DNA of 64,000 nucleotides from Paenibacillus sp. YYML68 (GTDB lineage: Bacteria; Bacillota; Bacilli; Paenibacillales; NBRC-103111): NCBI RefSeq assembly GCF_027923405.1, contig NZ_BQYI01000001.1, forward strand, positions 2,148,501 to 2,212,500, written 5' to 3'. Below, piece by piece: positions 29,973 through 39,589 of this stretch (positions are counted from its first letter, which is position 1; each line of letters begins with the position of its first letter). Under the pieces are notes generated by a model. That model saw only the letters and a list, made by a program, of their open reading frames with translations, searched no databases and was not told where the DNA came from. Made by a program: the position numbers and the translations under genes.

Positions 29973-31034
29973 TTACGTAAAATACTCGATCTTCGCTTGT
30001 GGGAAGCTCTCGAATATACGTTCGGTGATGAATTCTCGTAGGGCGTTCGCTTGCTTGTCCGGGTACACATATTTACCTTGTCCCCAACGGCCCCACTTGT
30101 ACTTGCGCTTCGCTTCGTCCATCTCGAGCTTCGTCTTCGGATAGCGCTGCTCAATAATCGTCTTCGCTGTCTTGGTGAAGCGATGCTGGATGAGCTCGAA
30201 CGTCAAGTTCGCCGTCGCCTCTGTGGGGAGCGTCTCCTTAAGCTTCAGCAGCAGGTCGGCGTAGCCGTCCTCCCAGCCGTCATGCCAGATGATCGGGGCG
30301 ATGATGAAGCCGAGCGGATACCCGGCCTTCGCCACTTTACCGGCCGCCTCGATGCGTTCGGTGAAGCTCGACGTCGCAGGCTCGAAGTTGCGGATCACAT
30401 AGTCGGCGTTCACGCTGAAGCGGAAGCGCGTATTGCCGTTGTGCTTCACGTCGAGCAGCGGCTCCACGTGGTGAAACTTCGTGACGAAGCGCAGACGGGC
30501 AAGCGGCTCCCGGCCCATGAACTCGATATATTCCTTCAGCGACCCGGAAATATGCTCAAGTCCAACCGGATCGGACGTACAGGCGGCCTCGAAGCGAGTA
30601 ATTTCGGGAGCACGCTCTTCGATGTAAGCCTTCGCCTGCTTCAGTATATCGTCCGTATTGACATATACCCGGATGTATGGCTTCGCTCCGAGCGTTGTCT
30701 GCAGGTAGCAATAGTGACAATGCGCCATGCAGCCTGTAGCGATCGGGATGGCGTATTCGGCTGACGGCTTGGACGTATCGAACTTGAGCGTCTTCCGTAT
30801 GCCGACGACGAGTGTCCGCTTCGCTATCCGGTATTTCTCCAGATCCGATTCACCGGGTAGGTTCGTAATCCGATTATGCGACGTCGTCATCCGAATCGGC
30901 AAGCCTTCAGCCTTCGCCCATTCATGGATACGCTGACCCTTCGGGTACTCGAGTGCGTCCGGCTCGAAGTAGACGAGCTCGGGTACGAACACCTCCGTCT
31001 GTTTGACGGGTGGTGTCAACAGTCCTGTGGCCAT
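29973..31034 (-). CDS. splB: Spore photoproduct lyase
   Basis: 353 residues. Radical-SAM cluster motif CMAHCHYC (CxxxCxxC) at about residue 100; the conserved hydrogen-donor Cys in EAACTSDPVGLEH; the C-terminus KYKWGRWGQGKYVY typical of SplB. It repairs the thymine dimer spore photoproduct during germination, which shows the host makes endospores. GGAGGA precedes the ATG. Converges on ccdA. Confidence 0.95.
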   Translation of the reverse strand: MATGLLTPPVKQTEVFVPELVYFEPDALEYPKGQRIHEWAKAEGLPIRMTTSHNRITNLPGESDLEKYRIAKRTLVVGIRKTLKFDTSKPSAEYAIPIATGCMAHCHYCYLQTTLGAKPYIRVYVNTDDILKQAKAYIEERAPEITRFEAACTSDPVGLEHISGSLKEYIEFMGREPLARLRFVTKFHHVEPLLDVKHNGNTRFRFSVNADYVIRNFEPATSSFTERIEAAGKVAKAGYPLGFIIAPIIWHDGWEDGYADLLLKLKETLPTEATANLTFELIQHRFTKTAKTIIEQRYPKTKLEMDEAKRKYKWGRWGQGKYVYPDKQANALREFITERIFESFPQAKIEYFT

Positions 31035-31234
31035 CCGAATTCCTCCTTAGGGTGGACTTGCTTACAGGGGGAGGCTATGTTATAGTTATTAACGCTTAAA
31101 TCCGCCCTTCATAGAATGCGTCATCGCAGCCGCCGTCACTCATGGCAATTCGGCTGAATGCTGGCAGAGGTACGAAGATGTGCGGGAAGACGAACGCCTG
31201 GCAATCGTCTATAGGGAATACGGGGGGAACACGA

Positions 31235-31657
31235 ATGGCTACGCCGAGTATGGAAGATTATTTGGAACGGATCTACAAGTTGATCGACGAGAAAGGTTAT
31301 GCGCGTGTGTCCGACATCGCTGAAGGACTCTCGGTACATCCATCCTCCGTAACCAAGATGATTCAGAAGCTGGATAAAGATAACTACTTAATATATGAGA
31401 AGTATCGCGGCCTCGTCCTGACGTCGAAGGGGCAGAAGGTCGGCAAGCGTCTCGTTGACCGCCATCATTTGCTGGAGCAGTTTCTGACGCTGATCGGGGT
31501 GTCTGAGGAGAACATCTACCAGGATGTGGAAGGGATCGAGCATCATCTCAGCTGGGATTCGATTACGTGCATTGAGACGCTCGTAGAATACTTCAATCGG
31601 GATGAAGCGCGTCTTCAGGAGCTGATGAAGCTGAAGTCGGAGCTTGAGGAATCGTAA
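31235..31657 (+). CDS. mntR: Manganese-dependent transcriptional regulator MntR
   Basis: 140 residues, the length of B. subtilis MntR. DtxR-type winged helix: [40 protein letters not shown]; metal ligands in ECH-region [11 protein letters not shown] and [11 protein letters not shown] 31235 follows GGGGGGAAC. Represses manganese uptake genes when Mn is plentiful. Confidence 0.94.
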   Translation: MATPSMEDYLERIYKLIDEKGYARVSDIAEGLSVHPSSVTKMIQKLDKDNYLIYEKYRGLVLTSKGQKVGKRLVDRHHLLEQFLTLIGVSEENIYQDVEGIEHHLSWDSITCIETLVEYFNRDEARLQELMKLKSELEES

Positions 31658-31672
31658 GAGTTGTATGAATAA

Positions 31673-31715
31673 GAAGCTTCTAGGCCTATTTTGGTGGGCT
31701 TAGAGGCTTTTTTTG
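31673..31715 (+). terminator. Terminator of mntR
   Basis: GAAGCTTCTAGGCC / GGGCTTAGAGGC with TTTTTTT. Confidence 0.85.
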
Positions 31716-31804
31716 CTAGGCGGATTACGTGCTGATGTCATACGGACAGCCGGTTACCTCATACATAGTCAGTAGGAGCGAGCTAGGATGGGAGCGGATG
31801 ACGG

Positions 31805-32788
31805 ATGAAGATTAATGCTGTGTTTCAAGGCGGAGGGGTTAAGGGAATTGGTCTTGCGGGAGCGGTATCGGTCGTCGAGGAGCTCGGCCATACGTTTCAC
31901 CAAGTGGCAGGCACGTCGTCAGGCGCGATTGTCGCCTCGCTCGTCGCAGCGGGGTACAGCGCATCAGAGCTTAGGGCGATCATAGAGGGTACTCCGTTTC
32001 ACTCCTTCCTGCAGCGCGGCGCGATCTTCAACACGAAGGTCATCGGCCCCATATCTCGTCTGTTTATTAAAAAAGGTCTATACTCCGGCGAAGCGCTTGA
32101 GCATTGGATCTACCAGCTGCTGCTGGCGAAGGGTGTACGAACGTTCGGTGACTTGAAGCCGAATCAGCTGCGTATCGTCGCATCCGATATTTCGGATCGG
32201 AAGCTGCTCGTCCTTCCCGACGACATTGCTCAATACGGCGTTGATCCAAGCCGCTTCCTAGTGGCGAAGGCGGTGCGCATGAGCACGAGCATTCCATATT
32301 TCTTCGATCCTGTTATTATTCGTCGCAAAAATTCGCCCTCCGGCACGAAATTTTTCGAACAATTCGTGTACATCGTGGACGGGGGCTTGCTCAGTAACTT
32401 TCCACTCTGGCTGTTCGACGACGAAGAGACATCCGCGCATGCCTCTCTCGTTCCGACAATCGGCTTCCAGCTGGTCGGCCGCGGAGCAGGGACGCCGAAC
32501 ACGATCTACGGCCCTCTGTCGATGCTGAAGGCGCTGTTCTCGACGATGCTCGATGCGCATGATGATTATTACATTCAGGAGCACAACCGGTTCCGGACGG
32601 TCAAGATTCCGGCGCATGGCGTCGGGACGACTGATTTTGACATTGAGCCGGAGAAGAGCCTGGAGCTGTTCGAGTCGGGGAGGAAGGCGGCGCTGAAATT
32701 TTTCGACAAGTGGAAGCAGCAGGACTATATGAAGCAATATAGCCAGCATATGCGACTGAGGAAGGAGCAGGAGCTGTGGGTGCAGTGA
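31805..32788 (+). CDS. Patatin-like phospholipase (YqhO-like)
   Basis: 327 residues. Oxyanion loop FQGGGVKGIGLAGAV, nucleophile GTSSGAI (Ser in GxSxG), catalytic Asp in VDGGLLSNFP. A Ser-Asp dyad acyl hydrolase, cytoplasmic by lack of signal. Its place right after mntR matches yqhO in B. subtilis. The lipid substrate is unknown. Confidence 0.9.
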   Translation: MKINAVFQGGGVKGIGLAGAVSVVEELGHTFHQVAGTSSGAIVASLVAAGYSASELRAIIEGTPFHSFLQRGAIFNTKVIGPISRLFIKKGLYSGEALEHWIYQLLLAKGVRTFGDLKPNQLRIVASDISDRKLLVLPDDIAQYGVDPSRFLVAKAVRMSTSIPYFFDPVIIRRKNSPSGTKFFEQFVYIVDGGLLSNFPLWLFDDEETSAHASLVPTIGFQLVGRGAGTPNTIYGPLSMLKALFSTMLDAHDDYYIQEHNRFRTVKIPAHGVGTTDFDIEPEKSLELFESGRKAALKFFDKWKQQDYMKQYSQHMRLRKEQELWVQ

Positions 32789-32826
32789 TCGAACAGCGAA
32801 GCTCTTCAATTACACGAATTCACACG

Positions 32827-32872
32827 AAAAAGCGGCAGCTCCTTGTCATGTGACAACGACTGCCGCTTGTTG
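32827..32872. terminator. Terminator of patatin gene / yqhP
   Basis: AAGCGGCAG ... TTGTC ATGT GACAA ... CTGCCGCTT hairpin between convergent genes. Confidence 0.8.
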
Positions 32873-32957
32873 TGCGCTCGCTGGATCGGTTGGTTAAGCT
32901 GTGTAGGCTGTGTAGGCCAAACAGTCGAACAACCGGACAGAACTGCTTAGAGCGAGT

Positions 32958-33239
32958 TTAGTGGTACTTAGGCGGCTCCTCGGAATCGGAGCTGCGCTTA
33001 TTTCCCGGGATAACGCGGAACGTCGCGCGCTTGCTCTTCGCACCGCGGCTGTTCATCGTACCGCTGCGGCGGGAGAGCTGCTTCCATGTGTGCGGCGGAT
33101 ATTTATACAGCAGGAATATGCCGCCGAATATGAGCAGAGGGATCAGGAACGCTCCCGGCTTAGACAGCAGACTCGCGAGCACGCCGATGGCGATTAGGGC
33201 GAAAATAATGTAAGCGAACATATTGTTACGTTGTCTCAT
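32958..33239 (-). CDS. Small membrane protein (YqhP position)
   Basis: 93 residues: two adjacent hydrophobic helices (FAYIIFALIAIGVLASLL and GAFLIPLLIFGGIFLLY) followed by a basic, Ser-rich tail. AGGAGG precedes ATG 33239. It stands where yqhP lies in B. subtilis; I infer orthology from position only. Confidence 0.7.
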   Translation of the reverse strand: MRQRNNMFAYIIFALIAIGVLASLLSKPGAFLIPLLIFGGIFLLYKYPPHTWKQLSRRSGTMNSRGAKSKRATFRVIPGNKRSSDSEEPPKYH

Positions 33240-33274
33240 GCGAATAACCTCCTTGTAACGTTACATTGGGGCGA

Positions 33275-34210
33275 TTATTGAATTTGACGGTCCAGCTCGC
33301 GCATACGATTGAACGATGCAATCGATACCTCGACCTGCTTGTCGTCTGGCTCCTTCGTGGTCAGCAGCTGCAGCCAAAGTCCCGGGTAGCCGAGGACCCG
33401 TAGCACAGGAGTCTCACGCAGACTGTTGGTCAGGCGCAGCGCTTCATACGATACGCCGATGACGAGCGGCAGCAGCACGATGCGCTGGATGATGCGCTCT
33501 GTGAACGATTCATACGGGAACAATGAGTAGATGACGACACCGATCAATACGGTGAATACGATGAAGCTACTGCCGCAGCGGTAATGTAGTGTGTTGTACT
33601 TCTGCACATTCTCAACCGTCAGCTCAACGCCTGCTTCATAGGCGGTTATGACCTTATGCTCTGCTCCATGGTACTGGAACAGTCTCTTGATCATTGGCGT
33701 TAACGAGATCGCGTAGATGTAGCCGACGAGCAGCACAATCTTGATCAAGCCTTCAATGAGATTATGCCCAATCTGATTCTCGAATAAGTGACCGAACAGC
33801 ACCTGCTCCACAGCCGTCGGGACGAGCGTGAAGATGAATTTACCGAATATGAACGATAATATACCGATGAATGCGACTCCCAGAATCATCGCGAGGCGGC
33901 TGCCGAGCGTCTCCTTCTGCTCCTCCTTGGAGTCGCCTTCCTCCTCGGCGAACACCTCCGCCGCGAAGTTCAAGTGCTGCGCGCCCTTGGCGCTTGCCTC
34001 AATGATGCCGACGATCCCGCGGATGAACGGAATTTTCTTCAGAAACTGTACCCATGGAATATCTTTGCGCGGCACCTCTAAAAACTGAATCGTATCGTCC
34101 TTACGCCTCACTGCGGTGACGTGCACCTTCTGTCCGGCGAACATGACTCCTTCGATAACTGCTTGGCCCCCATAGACCGCTTGCGGCTGCTGCGTTAAGT
34201 TGTCAGACAA
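33275..34210 (-). CDS. yqhQ: DUF1385 membrane protein YqhQ
   Basis: 311 residues. YGGQAVIEGVMFAG at the start and QYHGAEHKVITAYEAG in the middle are DUF1385 hallmarks; LHYRCGSSFIVFTVLIGVVI follows. Four membrane helices. TTG start at 34210. The family is linked to membrane homeostasis but has no proven activity. Confidence 0.92.
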   Translation of the reverse strand: MSDNLTQQPQAVYGGQAVIEGVMFAGQKVHVTAVRRKDDTIQFLEVPRKDIPWVQFLKKIPFIRGIVGIIEASAKGAQHLNFAAEVFAEEEGDSKEEQKETLGSRLAMILGVAFIGILSFIFGKFIFTLVPTAVEQVLFGHLFENQIGHNLIEGLIKIVLLVGYIYAISLTPMIKRLFQYHGAEHKVITAYEAGVELTVENVQKYNTLHYRCGSSFIVFTVLIGVVIYSLFPYESFTERIIQRIVLLPLVIGVSYEALRLTNSLRETPVLRVLGYPGLWLQLLTTKEPDDKQVEVSIASFNRMRELDRQIQ

Positions 34211-34385
34211 GCTCGATGCACCTTCTTCTTCATAGAAATATTCTAGTAGAACCCGAGTTCAGTTATTACAATAAATATATACACTCCGTATATTGTACCG
34301 AATTGCAGGGCTGATTGCCACTTGTTTATCATTTTGACTTTTGCACATACTAGGCCATATCGGAAGCTGAAGGAGGCACCATGAG

Positions 34386-34898
34386 ATGAAGAAGTCAGAG
34401 GATACGGTGAAGCCGCGCACGAATAAGTGGATGTTTGGGCTGTATGTTGGTTTTTTTGCCGGGCTCATATGGGGCGGGCTTAAGATTGTTGAGAGCTATT
34501 TTCGCTTTACCTCGCTTACACCGGGCTTTATGCTCGAGCCGTTCTTTAAGCACAGCTTTCTCCTCACCTGGCAGGGCTACATGCTCGGCTGGGCGACATT
34601 CATTGCGATGTCTATTGTTGCGGCGCTGATCTACGTAACCTTTTTACTGAAGCTGAAGGGGCCGTGGCCGGGACTGGTCTACGGTGTGGCTTGGTGGTCG
34701 ATGATCTACCTGCTTGTAGGGCCACTAACGGGGATGATAACCTGGATCGTCAATCTGGATCTCAATACGATCATTACGGACCTGTGTCTGTTTGCTTTGT
34801 GGGGACTGTTCATCGGCTACTCCATTGCATTCGAATTTACGGATGAGCGAGTGTATGAGCCGTTCAAGACGAAGGGCAATTCACCCGATCCTGCCTAA
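34386..34898 (+). CDS. yqhR: Membrane protein YqhR
   Basis: 170 residues with four hydrophobic helices, ending in a short charged tail. The segment [13 protein letters not shown] ([14 protein letters not shown]) and position between yqhQ and aroQ support YqhR. Function unknown. Confidence 0.85.
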   Translation: MKKSEDTVKPRTNKWMFGLYVGFFAGLIWGGLKIVESYFRFTSLTPGFMLEPFFKHSFLLTWQGYMLGWATFIAMSIVAALIYVTFLLKLKGPWPGLVYGVAWWSMIYLLVGPLTGMITWIVNLDLNTIITDLCLFALWGLFIGYSIAFEFTDERVYEPFKTKGNSPDPA

Positions 34899-34978
34899 TA
34901 AGAAAAAGTTGTTCTCAAACCGGGGAAAGTTATGGTAAAATAACCGAGTATGTGCTGTTTTCTGAGGGGGACCATCGG

Positions 34979-35425
34979 TTGAAGCGTATATTACTGTTGA
35001 ACGGACCGAACTTGAATATGCTCGGCGTACGTGAGCCTGGCGTATATGGCACGCTGACGCTGCAGGCGATCGTTGATCGCGTGAGCCAGCTCGCCGCAAG
35101 TCTTGGTGTGGAGCTTGAAGCGTTCCAATCGAATCATGAGGGAGAGCTGATTGATCGCATTCACAGCGCCTATGGAACGATGGACGGCATTGTGATCAAT
35201 CCGGGAGCATTCACACATTACAGCTATGCGCTGCGGGATGCTATTAGTACGGTTGCTCTGCCTACGGTGGAGGTACATATATCGAATATTCATAAGCGCG
35301 AAGCGTTCCGGCACGTCTCCGTGATCGCTCCGGTTGCGCTTGGGCAGATTGCAGGCTTCGGTGCGGACGGCTATGAGCTGGGCTTGCAAGCGCTGGTCCG
35401 CCATCTTGAGCGTACGGAGGGATGA
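34979..35425 (+). CDS. aroQ: 3-dehydroquinate dehydratase, type II
   Basis: 148 residues. [19 protein letters not shown] with the catalytic Tyr, [26 protein letters not shown] and [16 protein letters not shown] are all type II signatures. Third step of the shikimate pathway. TTG start at 34979 (GAGGGGGA eight bases before). Its stop overlaps the next start, so it is coupled to the peptidase. Confidence 0.96.
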   Translation: MKRILLLNGPNLNMLGVREPGVYGTLTLQAIVDRVSQLAASLGVELEAFQSNHEGELIDRIHSAYGTMDGIVINPGAFTHYSYALRDAISTVALPTVEVHISNIHKREAFRHVSVIAPVALGQIAGFGADGYELGLQALVRHLERTEG

Positions 35426-36501
35426 GCATGCAGCAGAAGCGATTGCACCGATTACGGCAGCTGATGGAGAAGCAAGGCATCGAGGCGTTGCTAATTACGA
35501 ACGCGACGAACCGGATGTATATGACCGGGTTCACCGGAAGTGCAGGCTATGTGCTCGTTACGACTGACCGCGCTGTGCTGCTGATCGATTTCCGTTATAT
35601 GACGCAAGCACCACAGCAGGCTGTCGGGTATGAGGTTATCGAGCATGCGCCGAATCTGATGAACACGATTGCAGATGTGATGGGTGCGGCTCGCCTGACG
35701 AAGCTGGGCTTCGAGCAGCATGACGTCACCTATGGCTCGTATGTGAGCTACGGCCAAGCGCTGAATGGAATCGAGCTCGTCGGAACGGATGGGCTGATTG
35801 AGCGGCTGCGGATGGTGAAGGATGAGCAGGAGCTTGCGGTGATGCAGGAGGCAGCAGAGCTTGCCGACCGTACGTTCACCCATATCGTTGATTTCCTCCA
35901 GCCTGGTGTAACTGAACAGGAGATCGCGCTGGAGATCGAGCTGTATGTTCGTCGCCACGGTGCCGCCTCGACCTCGTTCGAGACTATTGTCGCGTCTGGC
36001 GAGCGATCCGCGCTCCCGCACGGGAAGGCGAGCTCCCGCTTGCTTGGGACGAACGAATTCGTCAAGCTGGACTTCGGTGCTTATTATCAAGGATATTGCT
36101 CCGATCTTACACGTACCGTCGTACTCGGCAAGCCGACGGACCAGCACCGACGTATTTATGACATCGTGCTGGAGGCACAGCTAGAGGCGCTTAGCCGTAT
36201 TAAGCCCGGCATGACTGGTCGCGAGGCTGATGCCGTCGCGCGCGAGATCATTACCCGTCACGGCTACGGCGAACATTTCGGACATGGCCTTGGTCATGGA
36301 CTCGGCATGGAGATTCATGAGGCGCCCCGTCTGTCCAAGCTCGGCGACATTGTGCTTGAGCCTGGTATGACGGTGACCGTAGAGCCTGGTATTTACGTCC
36401 CTGGCTTCGGCGGCGTCCGCATTGAGGACGATATCGTCATTACCGATACAGGTAACCGCAGGTTGACGCAATCAAGCAAAGACTTGATTGTGATTCCATA
36501 A
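35422..36501 (+). CDS. M24 family Xaa-Pro peptidase (YqhT/PapA)
   Basis: 359 residues. N-terminal creatinase-like domain and a C-terminal pita-bread domain with the metal ligands in [41 protein letters not shown] and RIEDDIVIT. Cleaves the bond before proline in short peptides. Start at ATG 35422 overlapping aroQ by four bases. Confidence 0.93.
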   Translation: MSMQQKRLHRLRQLMEKQGIEALLITNATNRMYMTGFTGSAGYVLVTTDRAVLLIDFRYMTQAPQQAVGYEVIEHAPNLMNTIADVMGAARLTKLGFEQHDVTYGSYVSYGQALNGIELVGTDGLIERLRMVKDEQELAVMQEAAELADRTFTHIVDFLQPGVTEQEIALEIELYVRRHGAASTSFETIVASGERSALPHGKASSRLLGTNEFVKLDFGAYYQGYCSDLTRTVVLGKPTDQHRRIYDIVLEAQLEALSRIKPGMTGREADAVAREIITRHGYGEHFGHGLGHGLGMEIHEAPRLSKLGDIVLEPGMTVTVEPGIYVPGFGGVRIEDDIVITDTGNRRLTQSSKDLIVIP

Positions 36502-36683
36502 ATTGCTTATATCAGCAGCTTACGCTATTCAGGTAGGCTTGGCTAAGATAGAACCGGTGACAGCTTCTGACAGCGGAGCGTTCTTCCGGGCGATCGGAGG
36601 ACGCTCCGCGGCGCGCTTTACCCAGTGCTTGTCCTAGTCTCGACCATGCCCGCAGCTGCTCACTTTTTAGGGAGGGTTTTGTA

Positions 36684-37241
36684 GTGATTTCTGTTAACGA
36701 TTTTAAGACAGGCTTGACAATTGAAGTAGAGCATGATTTGTTCACGGTTATCGATTTCCAGCACGTGAAGCCGGGTAAAGGCGCAGCCTTCGTCCGCTCC
36801 AAGCTGAAGAACCTGCGTAACGGCAACACCGTCGAGCGCACATTCCGTGCCGGCGAGAACGTCAGCCGCGCGCACATCGAGAACCGTCAGATGCAATATC
36901 TGTACGCGAGCGGCAAAGAGCATTCGTTCATGGACACTGAAACGTTCGATCAGTTCTCCCTTGACGAGAAGCAAATCGAGTGGGAGCTGAACTTCCTGCG
37001 CGAGAACATGATGATCCACATCATGAGCTACCAAGGCGAAATCCTCGGCATCAACCTGCCGAACAGCGTTGAGCTGAAGGTCATCGAGACCGAGCCGGGC
37101 ATCAAGGGCAACACCGCAACCGGCGCAACGAAGAGTGCGAAGGTTGAGACTGGATTGAATGTCCAAGTTCCTCTGTTCATCAACGAAGGCGACGTCCTTC
37201 TAATCGATACGCGCGAAGGTCAGTATATTTCGAGAGCTTAG
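36684..37241 (+). CDS. efp: Elongation factor P
   Basis: 185 residues, three beta domains. Lys32 in [10 protein letters not shown] is the site modified in Bacillus (5-aminopentanol). EF-P relieves ribosomes stalled at polyproline. GTG start 36684 with GGGAGGG before it. Gap 36502-36683 holds a GC-rich hairpin (GCGGAGCGT/ACGCTCCGC) of unknown role. In B. subtilis the next genes are yqhV and spoIIIAA; here the integron follows. Confidence 0.97.
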   Translation: MISVNDFKTGLTIEVEHDLFTVIDFQHVKPGKGAAFVRSKLKNLRNGNTVERTFRAGENVSRAHIENRQMQYLYASGKEHSFMDTETFDQFSLDEKQIEWELNFLRENMMIHIMSYQGEILGINLPNSVELKVIETEPGIKGNTATGATKSAKVETGLNVQVPLFINEGDVLLIDTREGQYISRA

Positions 37242-37293
37242 ATTGCGAGTTACTGCTAAATTGAATAATGTGTGCGTTCCCAAAAGAATTGAG

Positions 37294-37328
37294 AACAGCT
37301 GGCCTAGGGGCCAGCTGTTTTTTTGTTT
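37294..37328 (+). terminator. Terminator of efp
   Basis: AACAGCTGGCC tagg GGCCAGCTGTT then TTTTTT. Confidence 0.92.
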
Positions 37329-37359
37329 TTTTTGTAGATGAGGTGGGGGAGAGTGAAGC

Positions 37360-38493
37360 ATGATTGTTGTGAAAACGTATACGGCCTTATTGGTAATCGT
37401 ACGAATGTCCCAGCCTCCCAAGAAGGAATGGCTTGAGAAGATGGAGAGAATTGTTGATCGTAGATGGGATAATAAGAATAGGTGGTGGACCGTTCCGAAT
37501 CAAGAAACTACATTGAGAGACTTTGTGATGCATTTTAATAATGAGCCGGTTATAATCGAACCTGATTTATTGAAGAAGTATCATTGGATATTTGAGAATT
37601 TCACGGTGAAGCTTCCAGTTGATTCCACTGAGCTTATCGAACGTATGAAGATGCTTATGAAGCTTAATGGATTTAGTCATCGAACTCTGAAAGCATATAG
37701 TCTCCACGTCAAGCGGTTCTTGGATTACTCGAAGGTCTTAGCCATACAAGTTGAGACGCAGCATGTCGAGGATTACTTGATCGAACTGATCCAAAAAAAC
37801 TGCTCCCACTCCTATGTGAATCAAGCGCTAAGCGCCTTGAAGTTTTTCATGAAGGATACGTGCTTTCGTAAAGATATCGTGTATCAACTGCCTAGGCCAA
37901 AGAAAGAGAACAAGCTCCCAGATGTACTGAACTACTCGGAGGTGCTAAAAATACTAGGCAGTCTTAGCAATATTAAGCATAAAGCTCTGTTATACTTGGC
38001 GTATTCCTCCGGTCTTCGAGTCGGAGAAATTGTACGTCTTCGCATTCGTGATATCGATAGTGAGCGAATGGTCATTCATGTGAGGCAGTCCAAGGGAAGG
38101 AAGGATCGCTATACGGTTCTATCGGAGTCGACGTTATTGCTTTTGAGAGACTACTTCAAGAAGGAACGACCGGAAGATTGGTTATTCCCAGGGATGGACC
38201 GGAGAAAGCATATGACCGAGCGCAGTGTTCAAAAGGTGTTTGAAAAAGCAAGGGAGCAAGCAGGAATACTGAAGGATGTCAGTATTCATTCATTGAGGCA
38301 TTCGTTTGCAACTCATTTGTTAGAGGGGGGCACAGATATCCGGTATATTCAAGAACTGCTTGGACATCAAAGCTCGAAAACGACTGAGATTTATACCCAT
38401 GTGAGTGTTCGCGATGCAAGAAGGATTCAAAGCCCACTGGACAGACTGCTGCAGGACGAAGGGAGAGGAAAGTCAGAGAAGGGGAAAATATAG
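37360..38493 (+). CDS. Integron-type tyrosine recombinase
   Basis: 377 residues. A complete catalytic set: Arg in YSSGLRVGEIVRLR, Lys in QSKGRKDRYT, HxxR in HSLRHSF, His in LLGHQSSKTTE and the nucleophile Tyr in IYTHVS. The C-terminus (VRDARRIQSPLDRLL) resembles the IntI ending (RSPLDxL) rather than XerC/D. However, the extra IntI helix normally found between the second and third catalytic boxes is absent; that stretch is short (RPEDWLFPGMDRRKHMTERS). The first 60 residues (WD-N-K-N-RWWTVP motif) form an added small domain like those on some Bacteroidetes-type recombinases. GGGGGAG precedes ATG 37360. GC is lower than in efp. The gene points toward the array, the reverse of class 1 integrons. 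Confidence 0.88.
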   Translation: MIVVKTYTALLVIVRMSQPPKKEWLEKMERIVDRRWDNKNRWWTVPNQETTLRDFVMHFNNEPVIIEPDLLKKYHWIFENFTVKLPVDSTELIERMKMLMKLNGFSHRTLKAYSLHVKRFLDYSKVLAIQVETQHVEDYLIELIQKNCSHSYVNQALSALKFFMKDTCFRKDIVYQLPRPKKENKLPDVLNYSEVLKILGSLSNIKHKALLYLAYSSGLRVGEIVRLRIRDIDSERMVIHVRQSKGRKDRYTVLSESTLLLLRDYFKKERPEDWLFPGMDRRKHMTERSVQKVFEKAREQAGILKDVSIHSLRHSFATHLLEGGTDIRYIQELLGHQSSKTTEIYTHVSVRDARRIQSPLDRLLQDEGRGKSEKGKI

Positions 38494-38499
38494 TTTCCG

Positions 38500-38603
38500 A
38501 TATCCTACCAAAACATGATATTATATGAACTGAGTTAGAGTTATTTACAGATAAAAGGTAGTGATTGGATATTACACGAACATTCGTATAATAGGAGTTA
38601 AGT
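38500..38603 (+). other. attI-like primary recombination site
   Basis: The first core GTTAAGT (38597-38603) has no attC arm to its left, only about 100 bases after the recombinase stop. This is where attI must be. Its left border is not visible from one sequence. Confidence 0.7.
38565..38592 (+). promoter_or_regulatory. Pc-like promoter next to attI
   Basis: TTGGAT, a 16-bp spacer and TATAAT. The predicted transcription start (about 38599) falls on the attI core GTTAAGT, so any newly inserted first cassette would be transcribed. Confidence 0.65.
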
Positions 38604-39142
38604 GAAAGCCAGCCCGAAGTAAATCATGAAGAAAATCCCAACCCAATCCATCAAGAGGTTGATCCCGACCTGGGAGAAGCGAGGAAGTGTGAATCAGGAC
38701 AAGTTAGTTAGATCGATGAAACACGATCAGTCCTGCTTCTAGATGTCGGGAACAACCGGATGGATTGAGTTGGGGCATAATTCCTTAATTTCTAATGCCC
38801 TTGTTCGATCAATTCAGATTCATTCCTAATGGTTAGTTGACAACCAATTCTCGGTGTTGTCTTGGAACTATTATTAGGAATGAAGGAATTGATCTAGGAT
38901 TTTGATTTCATAGGCAGTGGAGCGAGGAACTTAGATACAGGATGGTTAACAAGTGACAGCCAGTAGGATGGATCATACGAGTAACCTGCCACGCCAAGAT
39001 TGTCGTGCTAATGTTTACTCTAGAGGAGGCTGTCACTTGTAAAACCTGTATCTAAGTTCCAAAACACAAAGAAGTGAATGAAATCAAAATCGAACAAGGG
39101 CAAGGAAATTAAGGAATTATGCGGGTAGCTCAGCTGGCCATC
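38604..39142 (+). ncRNA. Structured non-coding cassette 1, family A
   Basis: No reading frame with a ribosome site. The element is built of nested inverted repeats seen again in cassettes 4, 7, 8, 10, 13, 14, 16, 17, 20, 21, 22 and 26; the stems are described for cassette 8. Being first behind Pc, this copy should be the best transcribed. Its hairpin CATTCCTAATGG differs by one base (G for A) from the copy in cassette 8. Confidence 0.7.
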
Positions 39143-39305
39143 ACTTAACACCGTATTCACGCATCGGGTCTGCGCCCCTCGGTCTGCAGGAAGATTTTTC
39201 GGAGTAGCGGATTCAGCAGACAACCCTGCACTGGCTAAGTCTGACGACCCGCTCGCTAACGCTCACTTAAGCCAGTGAGGGTTCGTGAATACAAGAACGT
39301 TAGCT
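39143..39305 (+). repeat. attC1
   Basis: 163 bp. Left core ACTTAAC, right core GTTAGCT. L-box stem TATTCACG/CGTGAATA. Central arms CACTGGCTAAG / CTTAAGCCAGTG. Confidence 0.88.
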
Positions 39306-39415
39306 GAAATAACGGCAAATCAAAAAGAAATAATAAGTCATTAAGTGTCCTGTTAATTTATTTGTTGATTCAGTGTATACTGGATGTAGGTAATTATTGC
39401 AAAGGAGTGTGTAAA

Positions 39416-39589
39416 ATGAGCCTTGAGGAAAAGTTGCTCAGAGACTTTTTAGCTCTCCCTGAAGAGAAGAAGCAAGAAGTCATAGATTTTGTTGAGTTTT
39501 TAAAGATAAAAAATGAACGAAAACTGGATTTGATGATGGATGACATCATATTGCAGAATCGCGAAGCATTAGAGGAACTATCCAAATGA
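39416..39589 (+). CDS. DUF2281 antitoxin-like protein (cassette 2)
   Basis: 57 residues (MSLEEKLLRDFLALPEEKKQ onward). DUF2281 proteins often pair with toxins; this one overlaps the next gene, a Doc toxin, by four bases. AAAGGAG precedes ATG 39416. The pattern LPEEKKQEVIDFVEFL is typical of the family. A VapB/Phd-type role as the antitoxin is inferred from place and size. Confidence 0.8.
   Translation: MSLEEKLLRDFLALPEEKKQEVIDFVEFLKIKNERKLDLMMDDIILQNREALEELSK

Noticed and set aside
38570..38590. LexA (SOS) box at CGAACATTCG near attI
   Set aside because: The Bacillus consensus CGAACNNNNGTTCG needs a GTTCG half that is absent; only one half matches.
38604..39142. Group II or group I intron as the explanation of the non-coding cassettes
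   Set aside because: No domain V hairpin, no GUGYG...AY borders at the cores, no group I P7 core and no reverse transcriptase or endonuclease gene.
39020..39223. Recurrent 60-67-codon minus-strand frames (MSAESATPKNLPADRGAQ...) at 39020, 54143, 54830, 56574, 57283 and 60641
   Set aside because: They run through the attC site and the end of the non-coding cassette, recur only because those repeat, and have no ribosome site.
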